The position numbers and the translations under genes are program-made. A stretch of DNA of 64,000 bases from Rhabdonatronobacter sediminivivens. GTDB lineage: Bacteria; Pseudomonadota; Alphaproteobacteria; Rhodobacterales; Rhodobacteraceae. Position 1 is the first letter of the stretch. Each line of letters starts with the position of its first letter. Where the stretch lies: NCBI RefSeq assembly GCF_013415485.1, contig NZ_JACBXS010000015.1, forward strand, positions 1 through 64,000. Reading direction: 5' to 3'. Below the pieces are notes generated by a model. The model saw nothing but the letters and a program-made list of their open reading frames with translations. It searched no databases and had not been told where the DNA came from. Of the stretch, positions 8,447-16,999 are shown in pieces.

Positions 8447-8496
8447 AGCGCCCCCAAGGCGCGAGGGTGGGTGGGTGGGCGCGCCTTGGGGGCGCT
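8447..8496 (+). repeat. Hairpin/G-quadruplex repeat, copy A
   Basis: AGCGCCCCCAAGGCGCG (8447-8463) pairs perfectly over 17 bp with 8480-8496. The 16-nt loop is A followed by GGGTGGGTGGGTGGG, the minimal parallel G-quadruplex motif, on the plus strand. The copy lies between ndk (plus) and the converging RACo gene (minus, stop at 8515), downstream of the separate ndk terminator. Confidence 0.85.
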
Positions 8497-8514
8497 TCTT
8501 CGCCTCGATGCAGC

Positions 8515-10560
8515 TTACGCCCGCCGCCGCCGCCGGCGCCCGCCTTCGGCGTCACCCCCGCCGGTGTTGAAGGACAGATCGGGCAGCTTCACCACCTGTG
8601 CCAGCTGCGGGAACGGGTCGACCGCATGGGGCATGGCGCTGGCATTCACAAAATGCTCCTGAAACCGCGGTTCGATCGCCGTCTCCACCTTGTGGATCTG
8701 CTGCACTGTTGTCTCGATCGCCGCCCGCGCGCCGGTGTTGCACAGGGCAATGCGCGCGCCCGTCCCGGCGGCATTGCCCGCGCTGGTCACTTTCTCCAAC
8801 GCCGCATCCGGTATCATACCCAAAACCATCGCATGTTTGGGCGAGATATGCGCCCCAAAGGCGCCTGCCAGCACCACCCGGTCCACCTGATCCACGCCCA
8901 ACTCATCCATCAGCAGCCGCGCCCCTGCATAAAGCGCCGATTTCGCCAGCTGGATCGCCCGGATATCGCCCTGGGTTACGGTAATACGCGGCCCGCCCTG
9001 GGCGCTGGCATCATGGATCAGATAGGCATGGGTGCGCCCTTCGGGCTGGCAGCGCCAGGTGCCGGTCTGCTCGGCTGATCCGATCAGCCCCGCGGCATCG
9101 ACGATCCCGGCCATGCGCATTTCGGCCACCGCCTCGATGATGCCGGAGCCGCAGATGCCGGTGATCCCGGTTGCCGCGGTGGCTTCGGCAAAACCGGGCT
9201 CGTCCGACCACAATTCACATCCGATCACCCGAAAGCGCGGCTCCTTGCTGACCGGGTCAATCTCCAGCCGCTCGATCGCGCCGGGGGCGGCGCGCTGGCC
9301 AGAGCTGATCTGAGCGCCTTCGAACGCGGGGCCCGTGGGCGAGGAACAGGCCAGAACGCGGTCGCGGTTGCCCAGCAGGATTTCCGCGTTGGTGCCCACA
9401 TCGACCACCAGCACCAGGTCTTCGGATTTGTCCGGCGCCTCGGACAGGGCCACGGCGGCGGCGTCAGCGCCCACATGCCCGGCAATGCAGGGCAACATGT
9501 AAAGCCGCGCGGCGGGGTTCATCGCGCTCAGCCCCAGATCGCGCGCGGGCAGCTCCACCGCGTCCGAGGTCGCAAGCGCAAAAGGCGCCTGGCCCAGTTC
9601 CACCGGGTCGATGCCCAGGAACAGGTGGTGCATGACCGGATTGCAGACCACGACAGCCTCCACCAGATCGCGGGTGTCCACACCGGCCTCGGCCGCGGTC
9701 TCTGTAATCAGCGCGTTCATGCCGTCACGCACGGCGCGGGTCATCTCCTGATCGCCGCCGGGGTTCATCATGGCATAGCTGACGCGGCTCATCAGATCCT
9801 CGCCGAACCGGATCTGCGGGTTCATGATCCCGTTCGAGGCCAGCACCGCCCCGGTGCGCAGGTCCACCAGATGCGCGGCGATGGTGGTCGATCCCAGATC
9901 GATGGCCAGCCCGCACAACGGCGCCTCGCGCAGGCCGGGCCAGAGATCGATCAGCCGCCATGCACCGCCTCGATGATCCCGGAACAGCGCCACCGTGACC
10001 GCCCATTTGCCCGCGCGCAGGGTGGGCTGAAGTTTGCGCATAACATCAATATCCGCGCGGATATCGCTGATATCCCACTGTGTTTTCAACGCCGCTGCCA
10101 GCCGCTCCAGATCGCCCGAGGGCTCGTGCATATCCGGTTCGGCCACCTCGACATAGAAAACCCGCGTTGCCGGGTCCATGACGATATCGCGCGCGGTGGC
10201 CGATTTGCGCACCACCTGGCGGTGCACCTGGCTTTCGGCGGGCACATCGATGACCACATCCCCCAGGATCTGCGCCTGACAGCCCAGCCGCCGCCCGTCG
10301 ATCATGCCGCGCTTGTCCTTGTAGCGCTGTTCGACCGCGTTCCAGCCTGACAGCGCATCCGGCGCGACAGTGACCCCATGCTTGGAAAACTCGCCCACCC
10401 CGGGGGAAACCTGGCACTTGGAACAGATGCCCCGCCCGCCGCAGACGCTGTCCAGATCAACGCCCAACTGCCGCGCGGCCGTCAGAACGGGCGTTCCGGC
10501 CGGAAAGCGCCCGCGTTTGCCCGAAGGGGTGAAGATCACAAGCGGATCGGCCATGTGCAT
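8515..10560 (-). CDS. RACo-like corrinoid-protein activator: [2Fe-2S] plus ASKHA (DUF4445) protein
   Basis: A 681-residue protein. The N-terminus is a 2Fe-2S ferredoxin domain (cysteines 40, 46 and 49 in VCGGRGICSKC, a fourth near 94 in RLGCQA). A linker leads to an ASKHA ATPase-type domain with GLAIDLGSTTIAAHLVDL (from about 220), VVDVGTNAEILLGN and GICGSGIIEAVAEM. This is the architecture of RACo/RamA-type proteins, which reduce inactive Co(II) corrinoid proteins with ATP in methyl-transfer systems. The C-terminus ends in an Arg-rich tail. No corrinoid protein or methyltransferase gene lies in the window. ATG 10554 is an alternative start with better spacing to GGAG. Confidence 0.85.
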   Translation of the reverse strand: MHMADPLVIFTPSGKRGRFPAGTPVLTAARQLGVDLDSVCGGRGICSKCQVSPGVGEFSKHGVTVAPDALSGWNAVEQRYKDKRGMIDGRRLGCQAQILGDVVIDVPAESQVHRQVVRKSATARDIVMDPATRVFYVEVAEPDMHEPSGDLERLAAALKTQWDISDIRADIDVMRKLQPTLRAGKWAVTVALFRDHRGGAWRLIDLWPGLREAPLCGLAIDLGSTTIAAHLVDLRTGAVLASNGIMNPQIRFGEDLMSRVSYAMMNPGGDQEMTRAVRDGMNALITETAAEAGVDTRDLVEAVVVCNPVMHHLFLGIDPVELGQAPFALATSDAVELPARDLGLSAMNPAARLYMLPCIAGHVGADAAAVALSEAPDKSEDLVLVVDVGTNAEILLGNRDRVLACSSPTGPAFEGAQISSGQRAAPGAIERLEIDPVSKEPRFRVIGCELWSDEPGFAEATAATGITGICGSGIIEAVAEMRMAGIVDAAGLIGSAEQTGTWRCQPEGRTHAYLIHDASAQGGPRITVTQGDIRAIQLAKSALYAGARLLMDELGVDQVDRVVLAGAFGAHISPKHAMVLGMIPDAALEKVTSAGNAAGTGARIALCNTGARAAIETTVQQIHKVETAIEPRFQEHFVNASAMPHAVDPFPQLAQVVKLPDLSFNTGGGDAEGGRRRRRRA

Positions 10561-10599
10561 GCGCTCCTGCGGTGGCTGCCTATCGCCTGCATACAGAAA

Positions 10600-10624
10600 C
10601 GCCCGGTCCTGAACAGACCGGGCG
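10600..10624. terminator. Hairpin after the universal stress gene cluster
   Basis: CGCCCGGTC (10600-10608) pairs perfectly with GACCGGGCG (10616-10624) around a 7-nt loop. It lies between the last stress gene (ending 10672, minus) and the RACo gene start (10560, minus). It probably ends the stress-gene transcript; no strong U-tract is present. Confidence 0.5.
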
Positions 10625-10671
10625 CGGCATTCGATGGCTGATTTGCGGCAGCCAGGGGCGCGGCGACCCGT

Positions 10672-11097
10672 TCAGCTAAAGCGGCGCGAGACCAGAACCG
10701 ACACCGGCGAATGGCGCACCACCCGCGCCGCGGTGGAGCCGATGAAATAGTCGCTGAACCCCGGCTTGTGCGAGGCGATCATGATCAGGTCGGCCTTGCA
10801 TTCGCGCGCACATTCCAGAATCTGCGTGGAGGGTTTGCCCGCCCGCAGATCAATCTCCACCTGCTTGCCCCGCGCCGTAGCGGCCAGGGATTCAAGTTGC
10901 GAGCGCACCGCCTTGCGATGATTGAGCAATTGATCCTTGGTCATGGCGGCGACCATATAGGCGGGGATCTCATCGAGCACATGCACGATGGTGATGGTCC
11001 CGCCCGGGTTGAGCATCTTGCCCGCCTTCTCGATCAGCCCACGGGTGGTTGCGCCCTTGCTGAACAGCGCGGCGGCGACAACGATGGAATCATACAT
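10672..11097 (-). CDS. Universal stress protein (UspA family), paralogue 1
   Basis: A 141-residue single-domain Usp. It shares MYDSIVVAAALFSKG and the C-terminal block ADLIMIASHKPGFSDYFIGS with its neighbour, then TAARVVRHSPVSVLVSRR. The start at 11097 is the methionine matching the two paralogues; upstream codons are unrelated. Usp proteins bind ATP or act as dimeric stress factors in the cytoplasm. The ATP-loop pattern G-x2-G-x9-G-S/T is only partly present. It is the last of three tandem copies on the minus strand. Confidence 0.9.
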   Translation of the reverse strand: MYDSIVVAAALFSKGATTRGLIEKAGKMLNPGGTITIVHVLDEIPAYMVAAMTKDQLLNHRKAVRSQLESLAATARGKQVEIDLRAGKPSTQILECARECKADLIMIASHKPGFSDYFIGSTAARVVRHSPVSVLVSRRFS

Positions 11098-11205
11098 TCG
11101 GTCTCTCCTGTCCCTGTGGCCGCGGCAGCGCCCGGCCATGTTGGCGCCACCTTGCCACCGGGAGGGTATAAAATCAAATCCGTTGCGCTGCTGGCGCGGC
11201 GCAAT

Positions 11206-11622
11206 TCAGCGCGTGATCATCACCGAGGTCTGCGCATGCCGTACCACCCGTGTGGCGGTGGAGCCGATGAAATAGTCACTGAATCCAGGCTTGTGCGAGG
11301 CGATCATGATCAGATCGGCCTTCACCTCCTCGGCCGTGCCAAGGATCCCCGCCGAAGGCGTGCCATTGCGGATGACAATGCTGATGTTGTCGCCCCCCGC
11401 ACCCTGCGCCAGGGTCTCCAGCTCTGCCTGCGCCTCGCGTTGGCGATTGGACATGAATTCGGCGGGAATGCGCGCGGCGGCGTATTGCGGTATCTCGTCG
11501 ATCACATGGATCAGCACGATCCTGCCGCCGGGGTTCAGCATTGAGCGGGCCTTTTCGATCAGGCCGCGCGTGGTCTGACCCTTGCTGAACAGGGCCGCGG
11601 CGATCAGGACGGTATCATACAT
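11206..11622 (-). CDS. Universal stress protein (UspA family), paralogue 2
   Basis: A 138-residue Usp closely related to paralogue 1: MYDTVLIAAALFSKG, TTRGLIEKA, LNPGG and the SHKPGFSDYFIGSTATRVVR block are nearly identical, so these two are the most recent duplicates. The 108-bp gap to paralogue 1 and about 120-bp gap to paralogue 3 leave room for separate promoters. No Fnr-type box is seen directly upstream of this copy. Confidence 0.9.
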   Translation of the reverse strand: MYDTVLIAAALFSKGQTTRGLIEKARSMLNPGGRIVLIHVIDEIPQYAAARIPAEFMSNRQREAQAELETLAQGAGGDNISIVIRNGTPSAGILGTAEEVKADLIMIASHKPGFSDYFIGSTATRVVRHAQTSVMITR

Positions 11623-11742
11623 TTTTGCCTCCGGATGGGTTGGCGCAAGGAAAGGGTCCGGGCGAGTGTAACGCCCGGCAGCGCGATGCGATAGCCCGCA
11701 GCGCCGGGCCAGCAGCCCAAAGCGACATGAGCGCGCCGAAAC

Positions 11743-12153
11743 TCAGCGCGTGATCAGGACCGACGTCTGGGCATGGCGCACGACCCGCGCCGCGGTGGAG
11801 CCGATGAAGAAATCGCTAAGTCCGGGTTTGTGCGAGGCGATCATGATCAGATCGGCATTGCTGTCCTCGGCCGCCTGCAGGATCTGCCCAGAGGCTGCGC
11901 CCGAACGGACCTCGAATTCGACCCGCGCATCAACGCCACCGGCCAGGGTCTTGAGTTCCATGCGCGCCTCGGCGTGGCGCCGGTCGGACAGATCGCGCGG
12001 CAACTCGGCGGCGATGTAGCTTGGCACTTCCTCCAGCACATGCAGCAGCCGGATTTCACCGCCTGCGTCAATCAGTTGGGTCGCCGTCTTCAGCAGCGCA
12101 TTGCTCTGGGCCGAGTTGCTCAGATCCACGGCAACGATAATGCGAGAATACAT
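11743..12153 (-). CDS. Universal stress protein (UspA family), paralogue 3
   Basis: A 136-residue Usp and the most diverged of the three (MYSRIIVAVDLSNSAQSNAL). It keeps the same C-terminal block, SHKPGLSDFFIGSTAARVVR. The acidic residue in VAVDLS is the typical Usp position that is replaced by alanine in the other two (VAAALF, IAAALF). It is first in transcription order and has an Fnr-type box 65-78 bp upstream, suggesting induction at low oxygen. Confidence 0.9.
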   Translation of the reverse strand: MYSRIIVAVDLSNSAQSNALLKTATQLIDAGGEIRLLHVLEEVPSYIAAELPRDLSDRRHAEARMELKTLAGGVDARVEFEVRSGAASGQILQAAEDSNADLIMIASHKPGLSDFFIGSTAARVVRHAQTSVLITR

Positions 12154-12217
12154 GGGTGGTTTCCTTCCTGTTCCGGTCGCGTCGACAGGACGCTAGGGCA
12201 AAGCATGGCGCAAGACG

Positions 12218-12231
12218 TTGATCCTGGTCAA
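12218..12231. promoter_or_regulatory. Fnr/FnrL-type box upstream of the stress gene
   Basis: TTGATCCTGGTCAA matches the Fnr-family pattern TTGAY-N4-RTCAA exactly. It lies 65-78 bp upstream of the stress gene starting at 12153 on the minus strand, and 145 bp before glmU on the plus strand. Control of the stress gene by the oxygen sensor FnrL is the likelier reading. Confidence 0.65.
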
Positions 12232-12375
12232 ATGCCGTTTGAATCTTGGGGGTGGCAAAGCGGTCGGCGGCATTCCGCAGGTGTTGCACCCTGTCACCAA
12301 GCGTGACCAAGCCGGTCGTTGCATCCCCGCACGGGGCGGGTAAAACAGGGCAAAACAACATCGGGGCATTTGGGC

Positions 12376-13719
12376 ATGGCGGTTTCACTGGTCATTTTGG
12401 CGGCCGGGCAGGGCACACGGATGAATTCGGACCTGCCAAAGGTGCTGCATCCGCTGGGCGGTGTGCCGCTGGTGGTGCATGCGCTGACGGCCGGGGCGGC
12501 GCTGGAGCCGGAGCGGATCGTGGTAGTGACCGGTCATGGCGCCGATCAGGTGCAGGCGGCTGTCGCAGCACATGCCCCCGATGCCGTGTCGGTGCGCCAG
12601 GAAGAACAGCTTGGCACCGGGCATGCCGTGGCGCAGGCGCGCGCTGCGCTGGACGGGGCGGCGGGCGATGTGGTGGTGCTCTATGGGGACACCCCATTCC
12701 TGACCCCGGATACGCTGGCGCGGCTGCGCGCCGCGCGCACGCACCATGATGTGGTGGTGCTGGGGTTCGAGGCGGCAGACCCCGGCCGCTACGGGCGGCT
12801 GGTCATGGATGGCGAAGCCCTGGACCGGATCGTTGAGTTCAAGGATGCCACCGACAACGAGCGCGCGATCACGCTGTGCAACAGCGGGGTGATCTGCGCC
12901 AATGGTGCGGTGGTGTTCAACCTGCTGAAGAGCGTCGGCAACGACAATGCGTCGGGCGAATACTACCTGACCGATATCATTGCCATTGCCCGGGCGCGGG
13001 GATTGCGCGCCGGTGTGGTGCGTTGCGACGAATCCGAAACACTGGGCATCAACACCCGCGCCGAACTCTCCCGGGCCGAGGCCGCCTTTCAGGCCCGCGC
13101 CCGGGCTGCCGCGCTGGAAGATGGCGTGACCCTGGTCGCCCCCGACACGGTGCATTTCGCCTTTGACACGGTTCTGGGCCGTGATGCGGTGGTCGAACCC
13201 AATGTCGTCTTTGGCCCCGGGGTGACGGTGGAATCCGGCGCCACCATCCGCGCCTTTTCGCATCTGGAAGGCTGCCACGTCAGCCGCGGCGCCGTGGTCG
13301 GCCCCTACGCCCGGCTGCGCCCCGGCACCGAGCTGGCCGAAGATGTCCGCATCGGCAATTTTGTCGAGGTGAAGAACGCCGTGATGGACCCGGGCGCCAA
13401 GGCCAATCATCTGGCCTATGTGGGCGATGCGCATGTGGGTGCCGGGGCCAACCTGGGCGCGGGGACCATCACCTGCAACTATGACGGGGTCAGCAAGCAC
13501 CGCACCGAGATCGGCGCCGGGGCGTTCATCGGGTCCGACACCATGCTGGTGGCGCCGGTGCGGGTGGGCGCGCGGGCGGTCACGGGCTCGGGCTCGGTCA
13601 TCACCGAGGACGTGCCCGATGAGGCGCTGGCGCTGGGCCGGGCGGCGCAGGTGACACGGCCGGGACTGGGCGCAAGGCTGATGGCGCGGCTGCGTGCCGC
13701 ACGAAAGGGGCAGGCATAA
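12376..13719 (+). CDS. glmU: Bifunctional UDP-GlcNAc pyrophosphorylase / GlcN-1-P acetyltransferase
   Basis: A 447-residue enzyme that acetylates glucosamine 1-phosphate and then forms UDP-GlcNAc for peptidoglycan and lipid A. The N-terminal nucleotidyltransferase domain shows LAAGQGTRMNSDLPKVLHPL and LYGDTPFLT. The C-terminal third is the left-handed beta-helix of hexapeptide repeats with RPGTELAEDVRIGNFVEVKN and NLGAGTITCNYDG. The start at 12376 matches the family N-terminus; 19 extra upstream codons do not. glmS begins on the next base after the stop codon. Confidence 0.97.
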   Translation: MAVSLVILAAGQGTRMNSDLPKVLHPLGGVPLVVHALTAGAALEPERIVVVTGHGADQVQAAVAAHAPDAVSVRQEEQLGTGHAVAQARAALDGAAGDVVVLYGDTPFLTPDTLARLRAARTHHDVVVLGFEAADPGRYGRLVMDGEALDRIVEFKDATDNERAITLCNSGVICANGAVVFNLLKSVGNDNASGEYYLTDIIAIARARGLRAGVVRCDESETLGINTRAELSRAEAAFQARARAAALEDGVTLVAPDTVHFAFDTVLGRDAVVEPNVVFGPGVTVESGATIRAFSHLEGCHVSRGAVVGPYARLRPGTELAEDVRIGNFVEVKNAVMDPGAKANHLAYVGDAHVGAGANLGAGTITCNYDGVSKHRTEIGAGAFIGSDTMLVAPVRVGARAVTGSGSVITEDVPDEALALGRAAQVTRPGLGARLMARLRAARKGQA

Positions 13720-15540
13720 ATGTGTGGTATTGTTGGCGTTCTGGGCACGCATGAGGTTTCACCCCAGATCCTGGATGCGCTGAAACGGCTGGAATACCGC
13801 GGCTATGACAGCGCGGGCATTGCCACCCTGAACGGCGGAAATCTGGAACGGCGCCGGGCGGTGGGCAAGCTGGTGAACCTGTCGGATCTGCTGGTGCATG
13901 AGCCGCTGCCGGGTAAGGCCGGGATCGGGCATACCCGCTGGGCCACCCATGGCGCGCCGACGGTGGCCAATGCGCATCCGCACGCCGCCGGACCGGTTGC
14001 GGTGGTTCATAACGGCATCATCGAGAACCATCGCAGCCTGCGCGAAGAACTGACCGCCGCCGGGGTGCGGTTCGCCAGCGAAACCGACACGGAAACCATC
14101 GTGCAACTGACCGCGCAGCACCTGGCCCAGGGGCTGGACCCGGTTGAAGCCGCCCGCGCCACGCTGGCCCGGCTGGAAGGGGCCTTTGCCCTGGCCTTCC
14201 TGTTTCAGGATCAGGAAGACCTGCTGATCGGCGCGCGGCGCGGCTCACCCCTGGCCGTGGGCCATGGCGAGGGCGAGGTCTATCTGGGCTCGGACGCCAT
14301 CGCGCTGGCGCCCATGACCGACCGCATCACCTATCTTGAAGAGGGTGACATGGCCGTGCTGCAGCGCGGCGCGGTCACGGTTTATGATGCGGACAACCGG
14401 CGGGCCAACCGCGCCGTCACGCATATCCGGCTGGACAACCTGCGGGTGGACAAGGCCGGGCACCGCCATTTCATGGCCAAGGAGATCGCCGAACAGCCAT
14501 CGGTTCTGCGCGGCGCGCTGGAGTTCTACAGCGGCCCCGGAGATGAGGCGCCCTGCCTGCCCGAAGGGGTCGATTTCGCGGCGGCCGGGCGTGTGGTGCT
14601 GGTGGCCTGCGGGACGGCCTATTATGCCGCGCAGGTGGCGAAATACTGGTTCGAACAGATCGCCGGAATTGCGGTGGAATGTGATATTGCGTCAGAGTTT
14701 CGCTATCGCAATCCGGTGCTGGGCCCGCGGGATGTGGCCATCTTCATCAGCCAGTCGGGGGAGACCGCCGATACGCTGGCCGCGCTGCGCCACGTGCAGG
14801 GCCGGGTGGGGCAGGTGCTGAGCGTGGTGAACGTGCCCACCTCGACCATCGCGCGGGAAAGCGATGTGGCGCTGCCGATCCATGCGGGGCCGGAAATCGG
14901 CGTGGCTTCGACCAAGGCCTTCACCGCGCAGCTTCTGGTGCTGGCGCTGCTGGCGCTGCGGGCCGGGCGCGATACGGGGCGGCTTGATGCTGACACGCTG
15001 GCCGCGCACCTGCGCGATCTGGCCGCGCTGCCGGGCTTCATGGCGCAGGCGCTGGACCGGGGCGAGGCGCTGCGCGACATTGCCGCCGAACTGGGCGAGG
15101 CGCGGGACGTGCTGTTCCTGGGCCGCGGCCCGATGTATCCTCTGGCGCTGGAGGGCGCGCTGAAGCTGAAGGAAATCAGTTACATCCATGCCGAAGGTCA
15201 CGCCTCGGGCGAATTGAAGCACGGGCCCATCGCCTTGATTGACCAGCATGTGCCGGTTGTGGTCATGGCTCCGCGCGATGCGCTGTTCGACAAGACCATG
15301 TCCAATGTCGCCGAGGTCATGGCCCGCCAGGGGCAGGTGATCCTGCTTTCCGACCGCGCAGGACTGGCCGAGGCTGGCCCCGGCATCGCCCACGGTCTGG
15401 CCATGCCCGCCGTGCCTGACTTGCTGGCGCCCATCGTCTATGCGGTGCCTGCGCAGTTGCTCGCCTATCACGCGGCGGTCTATCGCGGCACGGATGTGGA
15501 CCAGCCGCGCAATCTGGCAAAGTCGGTAACCGTGGAATAG
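13720..15540 (+). CDS. glmS: Glutamine--fructose-6-phosphate aminotransferase (isomerizing)
   Basis: A 606-residue enzyme that makes glucosamine 6-phosphate, the first committed step of amino-sugar synthesis. Cys2 (MCGIVGVLG) is the glutaminase nucleophile, with HTRWATHG nearby. Two SIS domains follow (ISQSGETADTL near 345, and SGELKHGPIALI). The C-terminus ends in the conserved PRNLAKSVTVE. It directly abuts glmU, so the two consecutive pathway steps are cotranscribed. No glmS ribozyme is present, as expected outside Firmicutes. Confidence 0.98.
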   Translation: MCGIVGVLGTHEVSPQILDALKRLEYRGYDSAGIATLNGGNLERRRAVGKLVNLSDLLVHEPLPGKAGIGHTRWATHGAPTVANAHPHAAGPVAVVHNGIIENHRSLREELTAAGVRFASETDTETIVQLTAQHLAQGLDPVEAARATLARLEGAFALAFLFQDQEDLLIGARRGSPLAVGHGEGEVYLGSDAIALAPMTDRITYLEEGDMAVLQRGAVTVYDADNRRANRAVTHIRLDNLRVDKAGHRHFMAKEIAEQPSVLRGALEFYSGPGDEAPCLPEGVDFAAAGRVVLVACGTAYYAAQVAKYWFEQIAGIAVECDIASEFRYRNPVLGPRDVAIFISQSGETADTLAALRHVQGRVGQVLSVVNVPTSTIARESDVALPIHAGPEIGVASTKAFTAQLLVLALLALRAGRDTGRLDADTLAAHLRDLAALPGFMAQALDRGEALRDIAAELGEARDVLFLGRGPMYPLALEGALKLKEISYIHAEGHASGELKHGPIALIDQHVPVVVMAPRDALFDKTMSNVAEVMARQGQVILLSDRAGLAEAGPGIAHGLAMPAVPDLLAPIVYAVPAQLLAYHAAVYRGTDVDQPRNLAKSVTVE

Positions 15541-15725
15541 CGCATCGCCCTGGATTGGCGGACGGTAGGTGGCATGCGACCATGTGTCGGCCGCATGTCA
15601 GCAATCGGCCAGCCAGCGCGCAGCGGTCAATGGGGGCGGTGGTGCGACTGCGGTCGCGCCTGACTGTTCTGGTCCTGCACAGAACTCCGGAAACAGGGCC
15701 TCCACCGGAAGGTCAAGCCCCCTCG

Positions 15726-15750
15726 GGGCGCCAGACAGCGCCCTTTTCTT
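15726..15750 (+). terminator. Intrinsic terminator of the glmUS operon
   Basis: GGGCGC (15726-15731) and GCGCCC (15738-15743) form a perfect stem with a 6-nt loop, followed by TTTTCTT (15744-15750). It lies 185 bp after glmS and directly before the converging ctrA stop at 15759. The stretch 15541-15725 holds no gene that I can support. Confidence 0.75.
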
Positions 15751-15758
15751 ACAGGGGA

Positions 15759-16475
15759 TCAGGCCCGCATCGCCGCGGATTGCAGTACCCCGGCATCCGC
15801 CGCCGGGTCGCGCAGCACATAGCCGCGGCCCCACACGGTTTCGATGTAGTTTTCCCCACCCGTCGCCGTGGACAGCTTCTTGCGCAGCTTGCAGATGAAG
15901 ACATCGATGATCTTCAACTCGGGCTCGTCCATGCCGCCATAGAGATGGTTCAGGAACATCTCCTTGGTCAGAGTGGTGCCCTTGCGCAGGCTCAGAAGCT
16001 CCAGCATCTGGTATTCCTTGCCGGTCAGATGCACGGACTTGCCATCCACCTCGACCGTCTTGGCATCCAGATTGACCGAGACCTTGCCGGTGCGAATCAC
16101 CGATTGCGCATGGCCCTGGCTGCGGCGGATGATGGCATGGATGCGCGCCACCAGCTCCTCGCGGTGGAAGGGTTTGGTCAGGTAGTCATCTGCCCCGCTG
16201 CCGAATCCCCGCAGTTTCAGTTCGGTATTGTCCTCACCGGTCAGAATCAGGATGGGCGTATCGATTCGCGCCAGACGAATCTGGCGCAGAACGTCCAGCC
16301 CCGTCATATCCGGCAGATTCAGGTCCAGAAGGATGAGGTCGTAGTCGTATAGCTTGCCAAGCTCGATCGCCTCTTCGCCCATATCGGTACAGTAAACATT
16401 GAAATTGGCGTGGGTGAGCATGAGTTCAATGCTGCGCGCCGTAGTGGGATCGTCTTCAACAAGCAGGATGCGCAT
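15759..16475 (-). CDS. ctrA: Cell-cycle response regulator CtrA
   Basis: A 238-residue OmpR-type regulator that binds TTAA-N7-TTAA and controls cell cycle, motility or gene-transfer-agent functions in alphaproteobacteria. The receiver domain has acidic E7-D8-D9, phosphoacceptor D51 ([10 protein letters not shown]) and the lysine in LTKPF. The DNA-binding domain contains [19 protein letters not shown] and [13 protein letters not shown], almost invariant in CtrA orthologues. It neighbours its inhibitor gene sciP. A candidate CtrA site lies just upstream. Confidence 0.97.
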   Translation of the reverse strand: MRILLVEDDPTTARSIELMLTHANFNVYCTDMGEEAIELGKLYDYDLILLDLNLPDMTGLDVLRQIRLARIDTPILILTGEDNTELKLRGFGSGADDYLTKPFHREELVARIHAIIRRSQGHAQSVIRTGKVSVNLDAKTVEVDGKSVHLTGKEYQMLELLSLRKGTTLTKEMFLNHLYGGMDEPELKIIDVFICKLRKKLSTATGGENYIETVWGRGYVLRDPAADAGVLQSAAMRA

Positions 16476-16509
16476 AAATGTTTCTCCGGGTGGGATGAGC
16501 AGATACTCA

Positions 16510-16533
16510 TTAATTCGCGCGTAAAGGTTAACC
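16510..16533. promoter_or_regulatory. Candidate CtrA autoregulatory site
   Basis: TTAA-TTCGCGC-GTAA (16510-16524) is one base from the CtrA full site TTAA-N7-TTAA and lies 35-49 bp upstream of the ctrA start. The palindrome GGTTAACC (16526-16533) follows directly. CtrA autoregulation is established in Caulobacter; its application here is inference. Confidence 0.5.
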
Positions 16534-16569
16534 TCCCGTTACTGTCGCATATTATCCGCAAAGATCAAC

Positions 16570-16848
16570 TCAAGGTTGCCGGAACCGTTGCAGTTGCGTT
16601 ACCTTCAATGCCTCGGCCCCATGTTCGGCAGCAGCCTGGCACCAGCAATCGAATTCCTCATCGGACAGGGCATAGAGCTCCAACGCCTCCTCACGTTCGA
16701 TCAGGCCGGCCGCAACAGCCTGGACCACCGTGATCTTGCGGCTTGCCACCCATCGGCGGGTGTCTGGCGGGGGCAGATCGGCCCGTGTCAGTATCGAACC
16801 ATCGGGCAGCGTGACCGCCCGCGGACCATTGACGCGCTTGAGGTACAT
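16570..16848 (-). CDS. sciP: DUF1153 protein, CtrA inhibitor SciP
   Basis: A 92-residue helix-turn-helix protein that opens MYLKRVNGPRAVTLPDGS and continues through DLPPPDTRRWVASRKITVVQ and IEREEALELYALSDEEF. This is the DUF1153/SciP family, which in Caulobacter binds DNA-bound CtrA and blocks its activation of transcription. The start at 16848 is the conserved methionine; upstream codons are unrelated. It is transcribed toward ctrA and lies 94 bp upstream of it. Confidence 0.93.
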   Translation of the reverse strand: MYLKRVNGPRAVTLPDGSILTRADLPPPDTRRWVASRKITVVQAVAAGLIEREEALELYALSDEEFDCWCQAAAEHGAEALKVTQLQRFRQP

Positions 16849-16999
16849 CGGAGTTCCCTTTCCTGCTTTATGGCAAGCAGGTTCGGCATTCAGGCTTAAG
16901 GATGAATTTATGAGCACCCGGCAACGGGGTTGATAGTGCATTGCATTTTCTTATATCTCGCCGGAATACCCGCACCGACCTCTCGCCACAGGCCCGTTC

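Noticed and set aside
8440..8640. Small proteins containing the motif RGWVGG or RRVGGW at the repeats
   Set aside because: The same peptide appears at each repeat copy because the DNA repeats; frame, start codon and length differ, so these are translations of the repeat.
13690..13720. A glmS ribozyme or riboswitch before glmS
   Set aside because: glmS starts on the base after the glmU stop codon, so there is no leader, and the ribozyme is a Firmicutes feature.
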